Shown one piece after another: positions 9,601 to 16,711 of a stretch of DNA of 64,000 nucleotides. The position numbers were made by a program, and so were the translations under genes. The number at the start of each line of letters is the position of its first letter. Position 1 is the first letter of the stretch. A model generated the notes under the pieces. That model saw only the letters and a list, made by a program, of their open reading frames with translations, searched no databases and was not told where the DNA came from. The DNA is from Bacteroidota bacterium (GTDB lineage Bacteria; Bacteroidota; Bacteroidia; Chitinophagales; Saprospiraceae), in contig JANSWP010000007.1 in assembly GCA_024743405.1 (NCBI GenBank), positions 1-64,000 on the forward strand, in the 5' to 3' direction.

Positions 9601-10404
9601 TTGATCTGGAGGTGTATCACAAACTCGGTCACCATCACTCAAGCAATCGTCATTTCCACAGCCTCCTTCGAAAGTGTGATAAAGCCCTAAATAGTGCCCC
9701 ATTTCATGTACATGAACAGCTGAGTTAGACTCAGAACTACCAAAATACTGTGCCTCCACAACAATTCCATCTTCATTGCCACCATGAGAAGAAGGCAAAT
9801 AGGCATATCCTGCCACTCCGCCAGCAATTTCTCGAACTAACCAGATGTTGATATAATTTAATGGATCCCAGCGATTTATATTTTTTACATCTAGGTCATC
9901 AGCGATATTCATGGTTGTTAAAGCATTAAAATCACGAGTGACTCCTGATGTAGGATTGCCATCTGGGTCTTGTTTAGCAAGGCAAAATCCTATTTGAACA
10001 TCGACCCCTGTAGTTGGGTCATAATAACCAACATTTTCGAAGGCATCATTTAAATGTTGAATCCCATCAAGAACGGTAGGTAAGGGAAGATTTTCAGCGC
10101 CATTTTGATGAATAATATGAACAACCACGGGCAGGGTATAAATAGGTGGATTTTCTGCTTTAGGTGGTTTGTTTTGGAGATATTGATAAACTTGTTTCTC
10201 TAGATTCTCTTGCAAAGTTTTTTTCTGAGGATTCTTTTGGAAAAGATTTTGCCGAACTTCATCTGAAGCGCAAAATTCTCCTTGCGTAGTAAAATAATTT
10301 TCTGAGAATGAGTTGTTTGAATCCACCTCAAGGTGAGAGGTTCCATAAAATAGTCCCCAACTTATTGTGAATGAGAAAGTTATCAGTTTTAATAATGTTG
10401 TCAT
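3616..10404 (-). CDS. Giant secreted M43-type metalloprotease with PKD, FG-GAP, SprB-like repeats and CHU_C C-terminal domain
   Basis: A 2262-residue secreted, cell-surface or extracellular protein. After a signal segment (about residues 1-25) and a propeptide-like region comes a pappalysin (M43) zinc protease domain. Its motif HEMGHYLGLYH is at 233-243 and a Met-turn region NNYMDYG follows near 305. Two PKD-like domains occupy about 345-510. The middle holds a propeller-like segment, a calcium-binding DDDGDGLIDCYDPDCC motif, and FG-GAP/VCBS-like repeats (DVDRDGIPEVLG, DFDGDGLSEVYVG, DMDKDGDLDALV, DFDGDGNPETGI). Two SprB-like repeats (DWDIPGAGDVS, DWDIPGVGDVS) follow. The end is a gliding-associated domain (FTPDGDEMNDLFQL, MEIYNRWGQKVF, GEVTLLR), which targets cargo to the type IX system. 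A full zinc motif suggests an active enzyme; the substrate is unknown. Confidence 0.9.
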   Translation of the reverse strand: MTTLLKLITFSFTISWGLFYGTSHLEVDSNNSFSENYFTTQGEFCASDEVRQNLFQKNPQKKTLQENLEKQVYQYLQNKPPKAENPPIYTLPVVVHIIHQNGAENLPLPTVLDGIQHLNDAFENVGYYDPTTGVDVQIGFCLAKQDPDGNPTSGVTRDFNALTTMNIADDLDVKNINRWDPLNYINIWLVREIAGGVAGYAYLPSSHGGNEDGIVVEAQYFGSSESNSAVHVHEMGHYLGLYHTFEGGCGNDDCLSDGDRVCDTPPDQTTVASPCDFFPNSCSTDVNAADPNNPFITDQDDLVNNYMDYGDLMCYNMFTQGQADRMNFFVENVRQSLLDSEGCNEPCPLQIIAAFTPSALTVDIGKNLNFINNSINATDYVWKIDGNTISIDPNITNQFDEIGFFDVTLVASNPLVNIYCVDSLTITIEVTCPVKANFIQDKYYLEVDEVVNMTNTSVNGIDYEWFVDGVLQSTTTDFSTSFNTPGNYSIYLVASDTLCSDTTVLTNFVKVGNCDVSISYLPNMPNTCDDIQFSAFSLCQFESYYWSFCEPDLLDVPNISISAPIGSSPSHCDFIDNVQNGTGYHLFMSQSNQSVNRIVRLDYGNDINNPPTQTPLSTPGIPITADYIKNEGIDIVFKNGEYYGFLAVWNHIYRLDFGTNLANNSPEVNLVGGAYQSEFSAAQSYDMYQIGANWWGIATAQSGNVVILYFGNEIDGDILAVSTYDGGNGDAEFTGSTLIIENDNYYVLATDTQNGLIRFDFGNSLANVPTTENLGFFGTGFQSSVLAYKECGDSYAVYVLKESDNDDHKLLRFSPSITSSPVIENDINGLGVTSGVSSFHRVGDELLAYVVKSAGGSVARFSYENCENSIPGSSNFQFPNTVFYDSAGTYPIKLIVDEGLPTQQVVCSEIVIGECFEERCYNGRDDDGDGLIDCYDPDCCGEETCDDFYYVECPVDCTIEPQTGDFELEIEWSTANEVENWCAYNTPIVGDVDRDGIPEVLGKPCTGPNSNSGVPLPNIIVVDGASGVVETVIQTPAFTYANDGPSLADLDGNGFVEIFFQAGNLIENATYSGGAIINGDVRRKIVCYEFDGVDYVEKWVSNTEAGYQAIEDAATVSAADFDGDGLSEVYVGNQIFNGQTGALIANGGFTNPRGLLQDPGFLNWAVQYSVAADVLPDSFCDECKGLELVAGNAVYSVRIDLTNPLGSALNIEVEQPSSQDGRTSLADMDKDGDLDALVTTSISNTTGVYVWDIQTVDLVVNYFELSDNTSDISHANIADFDGDGNPETGICTGLEYKVLKPNGDNFEVLWQITTTDFSGQTGSTVFDFNNDGNSEVVYRDQDNIRILDGATGTQLYADPCSSGTRVEYPVVVDVDVDGETELLCSCANEVRAYGSVSTPWVATRPVWNQHNYFNVNINDDLSVPNAQQPHHIVGDSVVLNNFLTQYADPSFPVPDVTVSVDSFGCGVDSFLVILEICNLGDSRLTGETPITFYDANPTLTSANVLTTKELGQNIDPDDCIFVSYFVPALYDTPVFVVVNDDASLVTPFDLANDFPVTSIAECDYTNNLDSLLLEGPPPPKLDIGPDIQLICDNGVFEINAGSSFVSYEWSDGTTDSTITVWLEGDYWVNVIDSCGNLQSDTMEIVVDDPTINMVEPMVATICPGESVELCVQGDYWDHYEWQDAESLSCTDCACTIATPDEPGSYTVIAWTDAGCYSIDTVIVQFGMQQTEDEIFACPGTTVIIHGSPAIAPGTYSQTFTGFDGCDSTSNVTLINFLAMNISFDPTPSCEAGTNGSITVNVNNGAPPFNYDWDIPGAGDVSTIDNLPPGNYGVTITDDNGCIQTATGIVPVGNDMALDFDVINTCEGGDQGEISVNLTSGASPFLFDWDIPGVGDVSEVTGLDAGVYNVTITDANNCTLEQSFIIELTGKPNVLFDITNADCEDSPTGAMSISNPNPNWTYSLDGTNFQNGFTFDGLTTGTQDLFIQDGPCFYKYSFTISANDLPNLTADTQSPTCPGEDGIDGLIQINEPISAGWTYSLDGQNFQSNPIFPDLQAGNYTITAQNGDCSISESINLPEANGFQIDITTFPAGPHRLGDTILLVASPNPASTIIESYTWNPADNLTCLNVDCDSVQVILFEDIEYTATLSDDSGCIAERAIELIVTFECAPGDIEFPTGFTPDGDEMNDLFQLVPTGNTDAQLTSMEIYNRWGQKVFEATDGNYFWDGTQNDEPAAADVYVWVVRYTCGGDDETRHGEVTLLR

Positions 10405-10417
10405 ATACTTGGATTTA

Positions 10418-10425
10418 CAAATTTA
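10418..10425 (-). promoter_or_regulatory. -7 element of the giant protease gene
   Basis: On the minus strand TAAATTTG fits TAnnTTTG, 14 bases before the ATG at 10404. The spacer region upstream of it holds the palindrome at 10431-10452, so access to this promoter may be controlled. Confidence 0.5.
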
Positions 10426-10430
10426 AGTGG

Positions 10431-10452
10431 TGATAATAAGTATTTATTATCA
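10431..10452. promoter_or_regulatory. Perfect palindrome, possible operator
   Basis: TGATAATAA (10431-10439) and TTATTATCA (10444-10452) form a perfect 9-bp inverted repeat around GTAT. It sits 5 bases upstream of the protease -7 element, where a repressor would block polymerase. The binding protein cannot be named from sequence. Confidence 0.45.
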
Positions 10453-10672
10453 TACGTCGAAAAAGGGAAGCATGTTGAGTAGAAAAATTGACAAATTTTG
10501 TAGTGTATTGGCAAAAGTTGAAATTGTTTGAATCTAATTTTCCGATAATCAACTAACAATTTTGTAAAGATGATAATATGATAATAGAAGAAATTGTCAT
10601 TTGTTTAGTTTTTTCCTCCTTTTTGGATTTTAATTGGTTTGCAGTTAAAACACCCTTGTAGTTAAGGGAGAA

Positions 10673-10818
10673 GGAAATAAATAACCTACCCAATTTACTT
10701 GCTCTTTTGCCTTCATTTTTCATTAAAAATACTCGCCATACCTTTGGGTATGTCTGTGTTTTTTGTCTCAACTGCAGAAAAATTTGCTGTGCAAAATTTG
10801 GGTATCTTATTTATTCCC
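10673..10818 (+). repeat. Intergenic repeat, copy B, with inverted ends
   Basis: GGAAATAAATAACCTACCC (10673-10691) is an imperfect inverted match (about 15 of 19) to GGGTATCTTATTTATTCCC (10800-10818). Inside, the core at 10723-10769 reads TTAAAAATACTCGC, then stem CATACC, loop TTTG, stem GGTATG, then TCTGTGTTTTTTGTCTC. This is the architecture of the element at 32376-32536. It lies between the divergent protease and phosphatase genes. Confidence 0.65.
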
Positions 10819-10877
10819 TACTCTCTAATGTGAAAAACTTTATGAATACCTCATCCATATATCTTTATTTGAATTAG

Positions 10878-10899
10878 TACTTTTGTAATGATAATCATT
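10878..10899 (+). promoter_or_regulatory. -7 element overlapping the start region with a Fur-box-like palindrome
   Basis: TACTTTTG (10878-10885) fits the -7 consensus. The next 14 bases, TAATGATAATCATT (10886-10899), are identical to the core of the classical Fur box GATAATGATAATCATTATC. A repressor bound there would cover the transcription start of the gene at 10934. Confidence 0.45.
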
Positions 10900-10933
10900 T
10901 AGAACCCATTATTAAAATAACCACATTATTCCC

Positions 10934-11389
10934 ATGAAAATTTTAATGGTCTGTTTGGGAAATATTTGTCGTTCTCCTTTGGCAGAAGGTATTTTGAAAC
11001 GTAAGGTTAAGATGAATAATCTTGATTGGCAAGTTGATTCAGCAGGTACTGGTGGTTGGCATGTTGGGGCTTTACCTGATTCAAGATCTATCCAAGTGGC
11101 TAGGAAAAATGGTATTGATATTACTGATCAAAGAGCCAGAAAATTTCAAACATCAGATTTAGACCAATTCGATTTGATTTTTGCAATGGATAGTTCCAAT
11201 TATCAGAATATTGTTCGACACTCTGTATCGGACGATCAAAAAGAAAAGGTTCAATTGATTATGAATATGGTGCAACCTGGAATGAATGAATCAGTGCCTG
11301 ATCCCTATTGGGATGACAATGGATTTGACCAAGTTTTTCATATGTTGGAAGAGGCTTGTGATCAGGTAATTGAAAAGTTTCGAGGTTAG
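10934..11389 (+). CDS. Low-molecular-weight protein-tyrosine phosphatase
   Basis: At 151 residues this has the standard length of the family. The phosphate loop C-x5-R-S is at the N-terminus (CLGNICRSP, Cys7 nucleophile, Arg13), and the general acid lies in DPYW (Asp123). It removes phosphate from tyrosine residues in the cytoplasm. In bacteria these enzymes often regulate tyrosine kinases that control export of surface polysaccharide. It leads a rightward group with an FAD oxidoreductase (15 bases downstream) and a glycosyltransferase, which fits a role in envelope glycan synthesis. A Fur-like site overlaps its promoter. Confidence 0.93.
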   Translation: MKILMVCLGNICRSPLAEGILKRKVKMNNLDWQVDSAGTGGWHVGALPDSRSIQVARKNGIDITDQRARKFQTSDLDQFDLIFAMDSSNYQNIVRHSVSDDQKEKVQLIMNMVQPGMNESVPDPYWDDNGFDQVFHMLEEACDQVIEKFRG

Positions 11390-11403
11390 ATAACCCCAAT
11401 AAA

Positions 11404-12747
11404 ATGCGATCAATCATCATTGTTGGCGGAGGAATTACAGGGCTTTCTGCGGCTTATATTGCAGCAAAATCTGGAAGAAAAGTCCGTGTAATTGAAGCTA
11501 AGGAACAATTCGGTGGTTTATTAAATACCTTTCCTATAGGAGGCAATCGTCTAGAGTTTTTTTATCATCACTTTTTTACCCATGATGTTGAATTATTATG
11601 GCTGCTGCGTGAATTGAAATTAGAAGATCAAATTATTTGGGATAACACCCAGATGGGTATTTACCGAAATAAGAAAATTTATTCCTTCAATTCCCCAACT
11701 GATTTATTGAAATTTAAACCCATCTCCTTTTTTGGAAAAATTAGATTTGGATTGACTAGTTTTTTCCTTGGCAAATTTGCAGATTGGCAAATAAAAGAAG
11801 GTATTTCTGCATTAGATTGGTTTTACAAATATGCGGGTAAAAGTGTTACTGATTCCATTTGGAAACCACTCTTGGATATCAAATTTGGTCCTTATGCGAA
11901 TGAGGTTCCACTTTCTTGGATGATCGGTCGGTTAAGACAACGAATGAATTCCCGAAAAAAAGGAGCGGAACAATTAGGCTATTTAGATGGAAGTCTTCAG
12001 ATACTTCTTGATGCTTTATTAAAGGAGCTTAAAGATCTGGGGGTAGAGTTGATTTCAGGAGCCCCAGTTTTAGAATTAATTATTGAGAATCAAACACTTA
12101 ATGGTATAATAACGGAAAAAGGCATTTTTAAAAATGGGGATTTTTTATTTACCATTCCTACTGTCTTTTTGACAAAACTATTGGAAAAGGAGGCTCCAAA
12201 GTATGCGCAAAAACTAAATCAAATTGAATATTTTGGTGCAGTTTGTACTATTTTGGAAATGAAAAAGCCGCTAAGTGATTTTTATTGGTTGAATATTGCT
12301 GACAGTGGGTTTCCTTTCGGAGGCGTGATTGAACATACGAACTTAATCAATGCAAAAAATTATAATCATAGTCATATCGCCTATCTTTCTAGGTATTTTG
12401 CGTCTACTGAACCAATTTACGAAATGACAAATGAGGAGATTTCGGAGCTAATGGTTGAAAAAATAAAGATTATTTTCCCTGATTTTGATTTTCATGATTT
12501 AATTAAAATTCATGTTTTCAGAACCAATACTGCTGCAACCGTTTGTGATAAATTTTTTTCCAAAAAAATTCCTAAATGTATGTCTCCCATTAGAAACTTA
12601 TTTCTTTCGAATATGGCGCATGTTTATCCCGATGAAAGAAGTGCCAATAATTCTATTCGAATAGCTGCTGAAGCATGCAAAGTCATGGGGATTTCTGCTG
12701 AAATAATTCCTCAAAATGCTTCCTTGTCGGGGAAAATTGGTTTTTAA
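11404..12747 (+). CDS. FAD/NAD(P)-dependent amine-oxidoreductase-like protein
   Basis: This 447-residue flavoprotein starts with a dinucleotide-binding fold (IIIVGGGITGLSAAYIAA, followed by the acidic VIEAKEQFGG). It has the overall layout of the protoporphyrinogen oxidase/UDP-galactopyranose mutase/phytoene desaturase group. A FAD-contacting C-terminal segment is suggested by LFLSNMAHVYPDERSANNSIRIA. There is no signal peptide. Linkage to a tyrosine phosphatase and a polyprenyl-phosphate-type glycosyltransferase suggests a sugar-nucleotide or lipid-linked substrate, but this is inference. A true hemY role is less likely, since no heme genes are nearby. Confidence 0.8.
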   Translation: MRSIIIVGGGITGLSAAYIAAKSGRKVRVIEAKEQFGGLLNTFPIGGNRLEFFYHHFFTHDVELLWLLRELKLEDQIIWDNTQMGIYRNKKIYSFNSPTDLLKFKPISFFGKIRFGLTSFFLGKFADWQIKEGISALDWFYKYAGKSVTDSIWKPLLDIKFGPYANEVPLSWMIGRLRQRMNSRKKGAEQLGYLDGSLQILLDALLKELKDLGVELISGAPVLELIIENQTLNGIITEKGIFKNGDFLFTIPTVFLTKLLEKEAPKYAQKLNQIEYFGAVCTILEMKKPLSDFYWLNIADSGFPFGGVIEHTNLINAKNYNHSHIAYLSRYFASTEPIYEMTNEEISELMVEKIKIIFPDFDFHDLIKIHVFRTNTAATVCDKFFSKKIPKCMSPIRNLFLSNMAHVYPDERSANNSIRIAAEACKVMGISAEIIPQNASLSGKIGF

Positions 12748-12827
12748 CAACAATGCCATTAAGATTCCATGATTTTTTTGAACTTTGTGATTTTATTCAA
12801 CAAAGCTATAACTCAAATACCAACTTT

Positions 12828-13793
12828 ATGATTTCTATAGTAATACCAATTTATAACGAAGAAGAAAATCTAAATTTACTATATGAAAGACTAGTCAAAT
12901 CAAGTCCAACTTGGGGAGATGATTACGAAATCATTTTGGTAGATGATGGTTCAGCCGATCGATCTTTGGCAATGATGCGAGGTTTTTCTGATCGGAATGA
13001 GCATTTTAAAACAATCAAACTATCTAGAAATTTTGGGCATCAAGCTGCTATTTCAGCTGGTTTGAAATATGCGAAAGGAGATGCGGTGGTCATTATGGAT
13101 GGTGATTTGCAAGATCCTCCAGAGGAATTATATCGTTTTTTGGCAAAATGGCGAGAAGGGTATGAGGTCGTTTATGCCATACGAACAAAAAGAAAAGAAG
13201 GCTTTTTTAAAAAAGCGGCATATAAAATATTTTACCGACTGCTTGGTTGGGTGAGTGAAATTGAAATTCCTTTAGATTCTGGAGATTTTTGTGTGATGGA
13301 CAAAAAGGTGGTTCATACGCTTTTGCATAAAATGCCAGAACAAAACCGTTTTGTTCGTGGGCTTCGAGCTTATGCAGGCTATAAACAAATCGGGGTGCAA
13401 TACGAACGAGACCAAAGAGCTGCAGGAGAACCGAAATTTACTTTTTCAAAATTGGTAGAATTGGCGATAGATGGCTTGTTAGATTTTTCTACCTTTCCGC
13501 TCAGAATGGCAACCTATTTAGGGTTTTTGATTGCTATTCCCTCTTTTCTTATGGGCATCTTTTTTGTTTTTCACCGCCTTTTAGATTTCAAGGTTTTAGG
13601 ATATTCTCCTCAAGATACACCTGGTTTAGCCACCTTGGCGGTTGGACTATTTTTCTTAAGTGGAGTGATGTTGATCATACTAGGGATTATAGGGGAATAT
13701 ATTGGTCGGATTTATAAGGAAGTAAAGAGGCGTCCTTTTTTTATTGTGGATGAATTGATTGAAAGAGATAAGCAGGAACCCATTCTAAAATGA
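12828..13793 (+). CDS. Family 2 glycosyltransferase, DPM1/GtrB-like
   Basis: From ATG 12828 the protein has 321 residues; an upstream ATG at 12753 would add 25 that look unrelated to the fold, and the family normally starts right at the first strand (ISIVIPIYNEEEN). The GT-A catalytic region shows VDDGSADRS, the DGDLQDPPE metal and donor motif and a conserved GDFCVMDKKV stretch. Two C-terminal membrane helices (YLGFLIAIPSFLMGIFFVF and LAVGLFFLSGVMLIILGIIG) match the polyprenyl-phosphate glycosyltransferase type. It probably loads a sugar onto undecaprenyl phosphate at the inner membrane, feeding GT-C enzymes such as the protein at 14430. It follows the FAD oxidoreductase closely. Confidence 0.88.
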   Translation: MISIVIPIYNEEENLNLLYERLVKSSPTWGDDYEIILVDDGSADRSLAMMRGFSDRNEHFKTIKLSRNFGHQAAISAGLKYAKGDAVVIMDGDLQDPPEELYRFLAKWREGYEVVYAIRTKRKEGFFKKAAYKIFYRLLGWVSEIEIPLDSGDFCVMDKKVVHTLLHKMPEQNRFVRGLRAYAGYKQIGVQYERDQRAAGEPKFTFSKLVELAIDGLLDFSTFPLRMATYLGFLIAIPSFLMGIFFVFHRLLDFKVLGYSPQDTPGLATLAVGLFFLSGVMLIILGIIGEYIGRIYKEVKRRPFFIVDELIERDKQEPILK

Positions 13794-13845
13794 TTCGTTT
13801 AAGACCTTATATTTGCTCGCTTAATAACAACCCAAAGATTTTTAT

Positions 13846-14388
13846 ATGATAACGATAATTGCAGGATCAAATCGAAAAGACAATGAAACACGCCGATTTG
13901 CTCAATATTATTTTGAGTTCTTAAAATCTAAAACGGATCAAACGGTTAAACTACTTGATCTTTCAGAAATTGAACATGACTGGTTTCATTCGAGCATGTA
14001 TGCAGAAAAAGAGCAGACTTCTAGTCTCACCAATATTCAAGATGAATTTATGATACCTGCCGAAAAATTTATCTTTTTAATTTCGGAATATAATGGAAGT
14101 TTCCCTGGAGTTGTAAAATTATTTATTGATGCTTGTTCCATTCGGGCTTACACAGAAACTTACGGGGGTAAAAAAGCCGCCTTGGTAGGTATCGCCTCTG
14201 GAAGAGCGGGCAATTTGAGAGGAATGGATCATTTAAGTGACATTTTAAATCACCTTGGCACAGTTATTTTCCCAAATAAACTACCTATTTCTACTATTGA
14301 AAAATTGATGAATGAGGAGAGGGAAATTGTTGATAAAGTTACATTGAAAGCTATTGAAAGTCAGATTGTGAAATTTTTGGATTTCTAG
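13846..14388 (+). CDS. NADPH-dependent FMN reductase family protein
   Basis: A 180-residue flavodoxin-fold protein. The phosphate-binding loop is at the N-terminus (ITIIAGSNRKDNETRR), and the family signature ISEYNGSFPGVVKLFID appears near residue 90. A GIASGRAGNLRG loop follows. Such enzymes reduce FMN or act as quinone or azo reductases in the cytoplasm. It lies 52 bases after the glycosyltransferase and 41 before the GT-C protein, so it is probably part of the same transcript, but its chemistry has no clear link to glycan synthesis. Confidence 0.85.
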   Translation: MITIIAGSNRKDNETRRFAQYYFEFLKSKTDQTVKLLDLSEIEHDWFHSSMYAEKEQTSSLTNIQDEFMIPAEKFIFLISEYNGSFPGVVKLFIDACSIRAYTETYGGKKAALVGIASGRAGNLRGMDHLSDILNHLGTVIFPNKLPISTIEKLMNEEREIVDKVTLKAIESQIVKFLDF

Positions 14389-14429
14389 CAACAGCTTTAC
14401 CAATTTTTTGAAGTCAATAAAATTAAAAT

Positions 14430-16655
14430 ATGACTAAAAGGAAAAATATAAAAAAAGGTTCAACAACAAAAAAAAGTAAGCGAAATCAGTCTTCTTCTAA
14501 AAATGTTTACGAATCAAAATTAGTCTTTCGGGAAATTACTACCGAAAAAGATGAATTGTATAAAAAAATTTTCAAAGGACTGGCGGCTTTTGTTTTGGTC
14601 GTAACAGTTGCTTTGGCATTAGGGAGTGGTATGAATGGAGATGATTCTTTTCAAAATGATTATTCTGTAAAGATTATTGATTTCTACACTTCTATGGGTG
14701 CCGATACGTCTTGTTTTAAGCATCCTAAGGGGCCAATTCAATACTATGGAGGTCTTTTCGAATTATCATCAGGAATCATTAATAGCACATTAGGGCTTAC
14801 GCCAGATGATCATGCTTATCATGATGTAAGACATGTATGGAATGCTCTTTTTGGTTTTTTTGCGATGCTCTTTATCGGACTTTTGGCAAAAGAAATAGGG
14901 GGATGGCGTGCTGGTATTCTCGCGTTAGGAATGGCTTTTCTTTCACCTAGGTTTTTGGGGCATTCATTGATGAACCCCAAAGATATTCCCTTTGCGATGG
15001 GTTATATTATGTCTATTTATTATTTGGCTCGCTTAATAAAACAATTGCCAAAACCTGATAAGACTACTCTTTGGGGATTGGCAGGAGGGATTGGAATTGC
15101 CTTTGGAATGAGGGTTGGTGGTTTATTAATTCCAGCTTATGTGGTCATGTTCGTAGGTTTGGCATTTTTACTGAGATATGGATTTGGAGGTTTAACTTCT
15201 AAACCCAAAGAATTGGGGAAATATGTTGCTTATGCAGCAATTCCATCGTTGGTAGGATTAATCTTTGGTGTTCTAGTATGGCCTTATGCCTTAGTAGACC
15301 CATTCAACCATATCCCAGAAACCCTAAAAGAATTTTCAAAATTATCAGTCAATATTCGGAGTTTATTTGAAGGAGTTATGGTTTTTGGAGGAGACGTTCC
15401 CTCCAATTATTTGCCAAAGTGGGTTGGTATGACAATCCCTGTTTTTTCAATAGTAGGCATAATTTTATTTTTCACTTTTATTAAAAAGATCTTCCAAAAG
15501 CATACGCCGTTATTGACATTTATGGCAATTTTTGTTGGTTTATTTCCTTTCATTTATGTAATGATACAGGGATCCACATTGCATGATGGCTGGCGACACA
15601 CTATTTTCGCTTATACGGGTATTGTAGTCTCTTCTGCTTTGGCTTGGAATTATGTATTAGATGCTTTCAAAACTAATAAAACGATTACCTATGTAGTAGC
15701 GGGTGCGCTGACATTAATGGCATTGGAACCAGCTGTTTTCATTATTAGAAATCACCATTACCCGTACCTGTATTTTAATGCCTTGTCAGGAGGAATAAAT
15801 GGAGCTTATGGTTCCTATGAAACAGATTATTGGGGTGTTAGCTTGAAACAAGCAATAGATTGGATGGGTCAGGAAGGAATTATTAGTACAGATTTAGAAG
15901 AGCCCATTACCATTGTCTCTAATTTCTCTTATAATCTTAATAAATACATAAACAAAACCTACCAGGGAAAAGTAAAAACTGGATATACACGTTATCGTCA
16001 ACGGTATGATAAACAGTGGGATTATGCATTGTTTTTGACCAGGTTCGTGAGAGGTACACATATTAAAGAGGGTATTTATCCGCCAGAATCTAGTGTTATC
16101 CATACTATAGAATCAAATGGAGTGCCTTTAGTTGTCATCTTAAAAAATGACGATGACCTTATTTTTAATGGCGTTCAGGCATCAAAAAAACAAAATTGGT
16201 CTGAAGCCTATGCAGCCTTAATTCAAGAAACAGCCAAACATCCTGACAACGAAATTGCCTGGACGGAATTGGCCCGTTCTTGTGTGAATCTTAACAAATT
16301 TCCTGAGGCGAAAAATGCAATAGATAAAGTCCTTTCAATTGAACCTGATAATCTTCAAGCACACAATTTATTAGGAAATTATTATTCTTTGACTGGTGAT
16401 TTGAACAAAGCTGAGGCAACTTTTTATAAAACCTTTGAATTTGAACCAAAAAATTCAGTTGGATATTATTACCTCGCTACAATCAAACAGCAAAGAGACA
16501 ATGACACCGCAGGTGCCATTGAATTAGCTAATAAAAGCATCCAAGTTAATCCAAGATTTAAACAGGGTTATGCTTTATGTGCGCTGCTTTACGAACAATC
16601 TGGCGATTTAGAAAAAGCTAAATTGTATAGAGATGCAATGGCTAAAGTGAGGTAA
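14430..16655 (+). CDS. GT-C family (ArnT/PMT-like) membrane protein fused to TPR repeats
   Basis: A 741-residue protein with a basic Lys/Ser-rich N-terminus, then a polytopic membrane domain of about ten helices (residues about 50-450). The first loop carries QNDYSVKIIDFYTSMGADTSCF, and RFLGHSLMNPKDIPFAMGY follows, typical of dolichyl/polyprenyl-phosphate mannosyltransferase-like Bacteroidota proteins. A soluble C-terminal part contains about four TPR units (NEIAWTELARSCVNLNKF, LQAHNLLGNYYSLTGD, SVGYYYLATIKQQ, KQGYALCALLYEQSGDL). It would use a lipid-linked sugar, such as the product of the GT2 protein upstream, to modify protein or lipid outside the membrane. The acceptor is unknown; the TPRs may select it. 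Confidence 0.8.
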   Translation: MTKRKNIKKGSTTKKSKRNQSSSKNVYESKLVFREITTEKDELYKKIFKGLAAFVLVVTVALALGSGMNGDDSFQNDYSVKIIDFYTSMGADTSCFKHPKGPIQYYGGLFELSSGIINSTLGLTPDDHAYHDVRHVWNALFGFFAMLFIGLLAKEIGGWRAGILALGMAFLSPRFLGHSLMNPKDIPFAMGYIMSIYYLARLIKQLPKPDKTTLWGLAGGIGIAFGMRVGGLLIPAYVVMFVGLAFLLRYGFGGLTSKPKELGKYVAYAAIPSLVGLIFGVLVWPYALVDPFNHIPETLKEFSKLSVNIRSLFEGVMVFGGDVPSNYLPKWVGMTIPVFSIVGIILFFTFIKKIFQKHTPLLTFMAIFVGLFPFIYVMIQGSTLHDGWRHTIFAYTGIVVSSALAWNYVLDAFKTNKTITYVVAGALTLMALEPAVFIIRNHHYPYLYFNALSGGINGAYGSYETDYWGVSLKQAIDWMGQEGIISTDLEEPITIVSNFSYNLNKYINKTYQGKVKTGYTRYRQRYDKQWDYALFLTRFVRGTHIKEGIYPPESSVIHTIESNGVPLVVILKNDDDLIFNGVQASKKQNWSEAYAALIQETAKHPDNEIAWTELARSCVNLNKFPEAKNAIDKVLSIEPDNLQAHNLLGNYYSLTGDLNKAEATFYKTFEFEPKNSVGYYYLATIKQQRDNDTAGAIELANKSIQVNPRFKQGYALCALLYEQSGDLEKAKLYRDAMAKVR

Positions 16656-16660
16656 ATGGA

Positions 16661-16709
16661 CAAGATCTATGAGGAGCTAAACAATATTAATAATTCCTCA
16701 TAGATCTTG
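16661..16709. terminator. Bidirectional terminator
   Basis: CAAGATCTATGAGGA (16661-16675) pairs perfectly with TCCTCATAGATCTTG (16695-16709) between two convergent genes, right beside the stop of the minus-strand gene. Confidence 0.75.
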
Positions 16710-16711
16710 CA

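Noticed and set aside
10553-10771. 72-residue minus-strand open frame
   Set aside because: It runs through repeat copy B and has no recognisable domain or start context.
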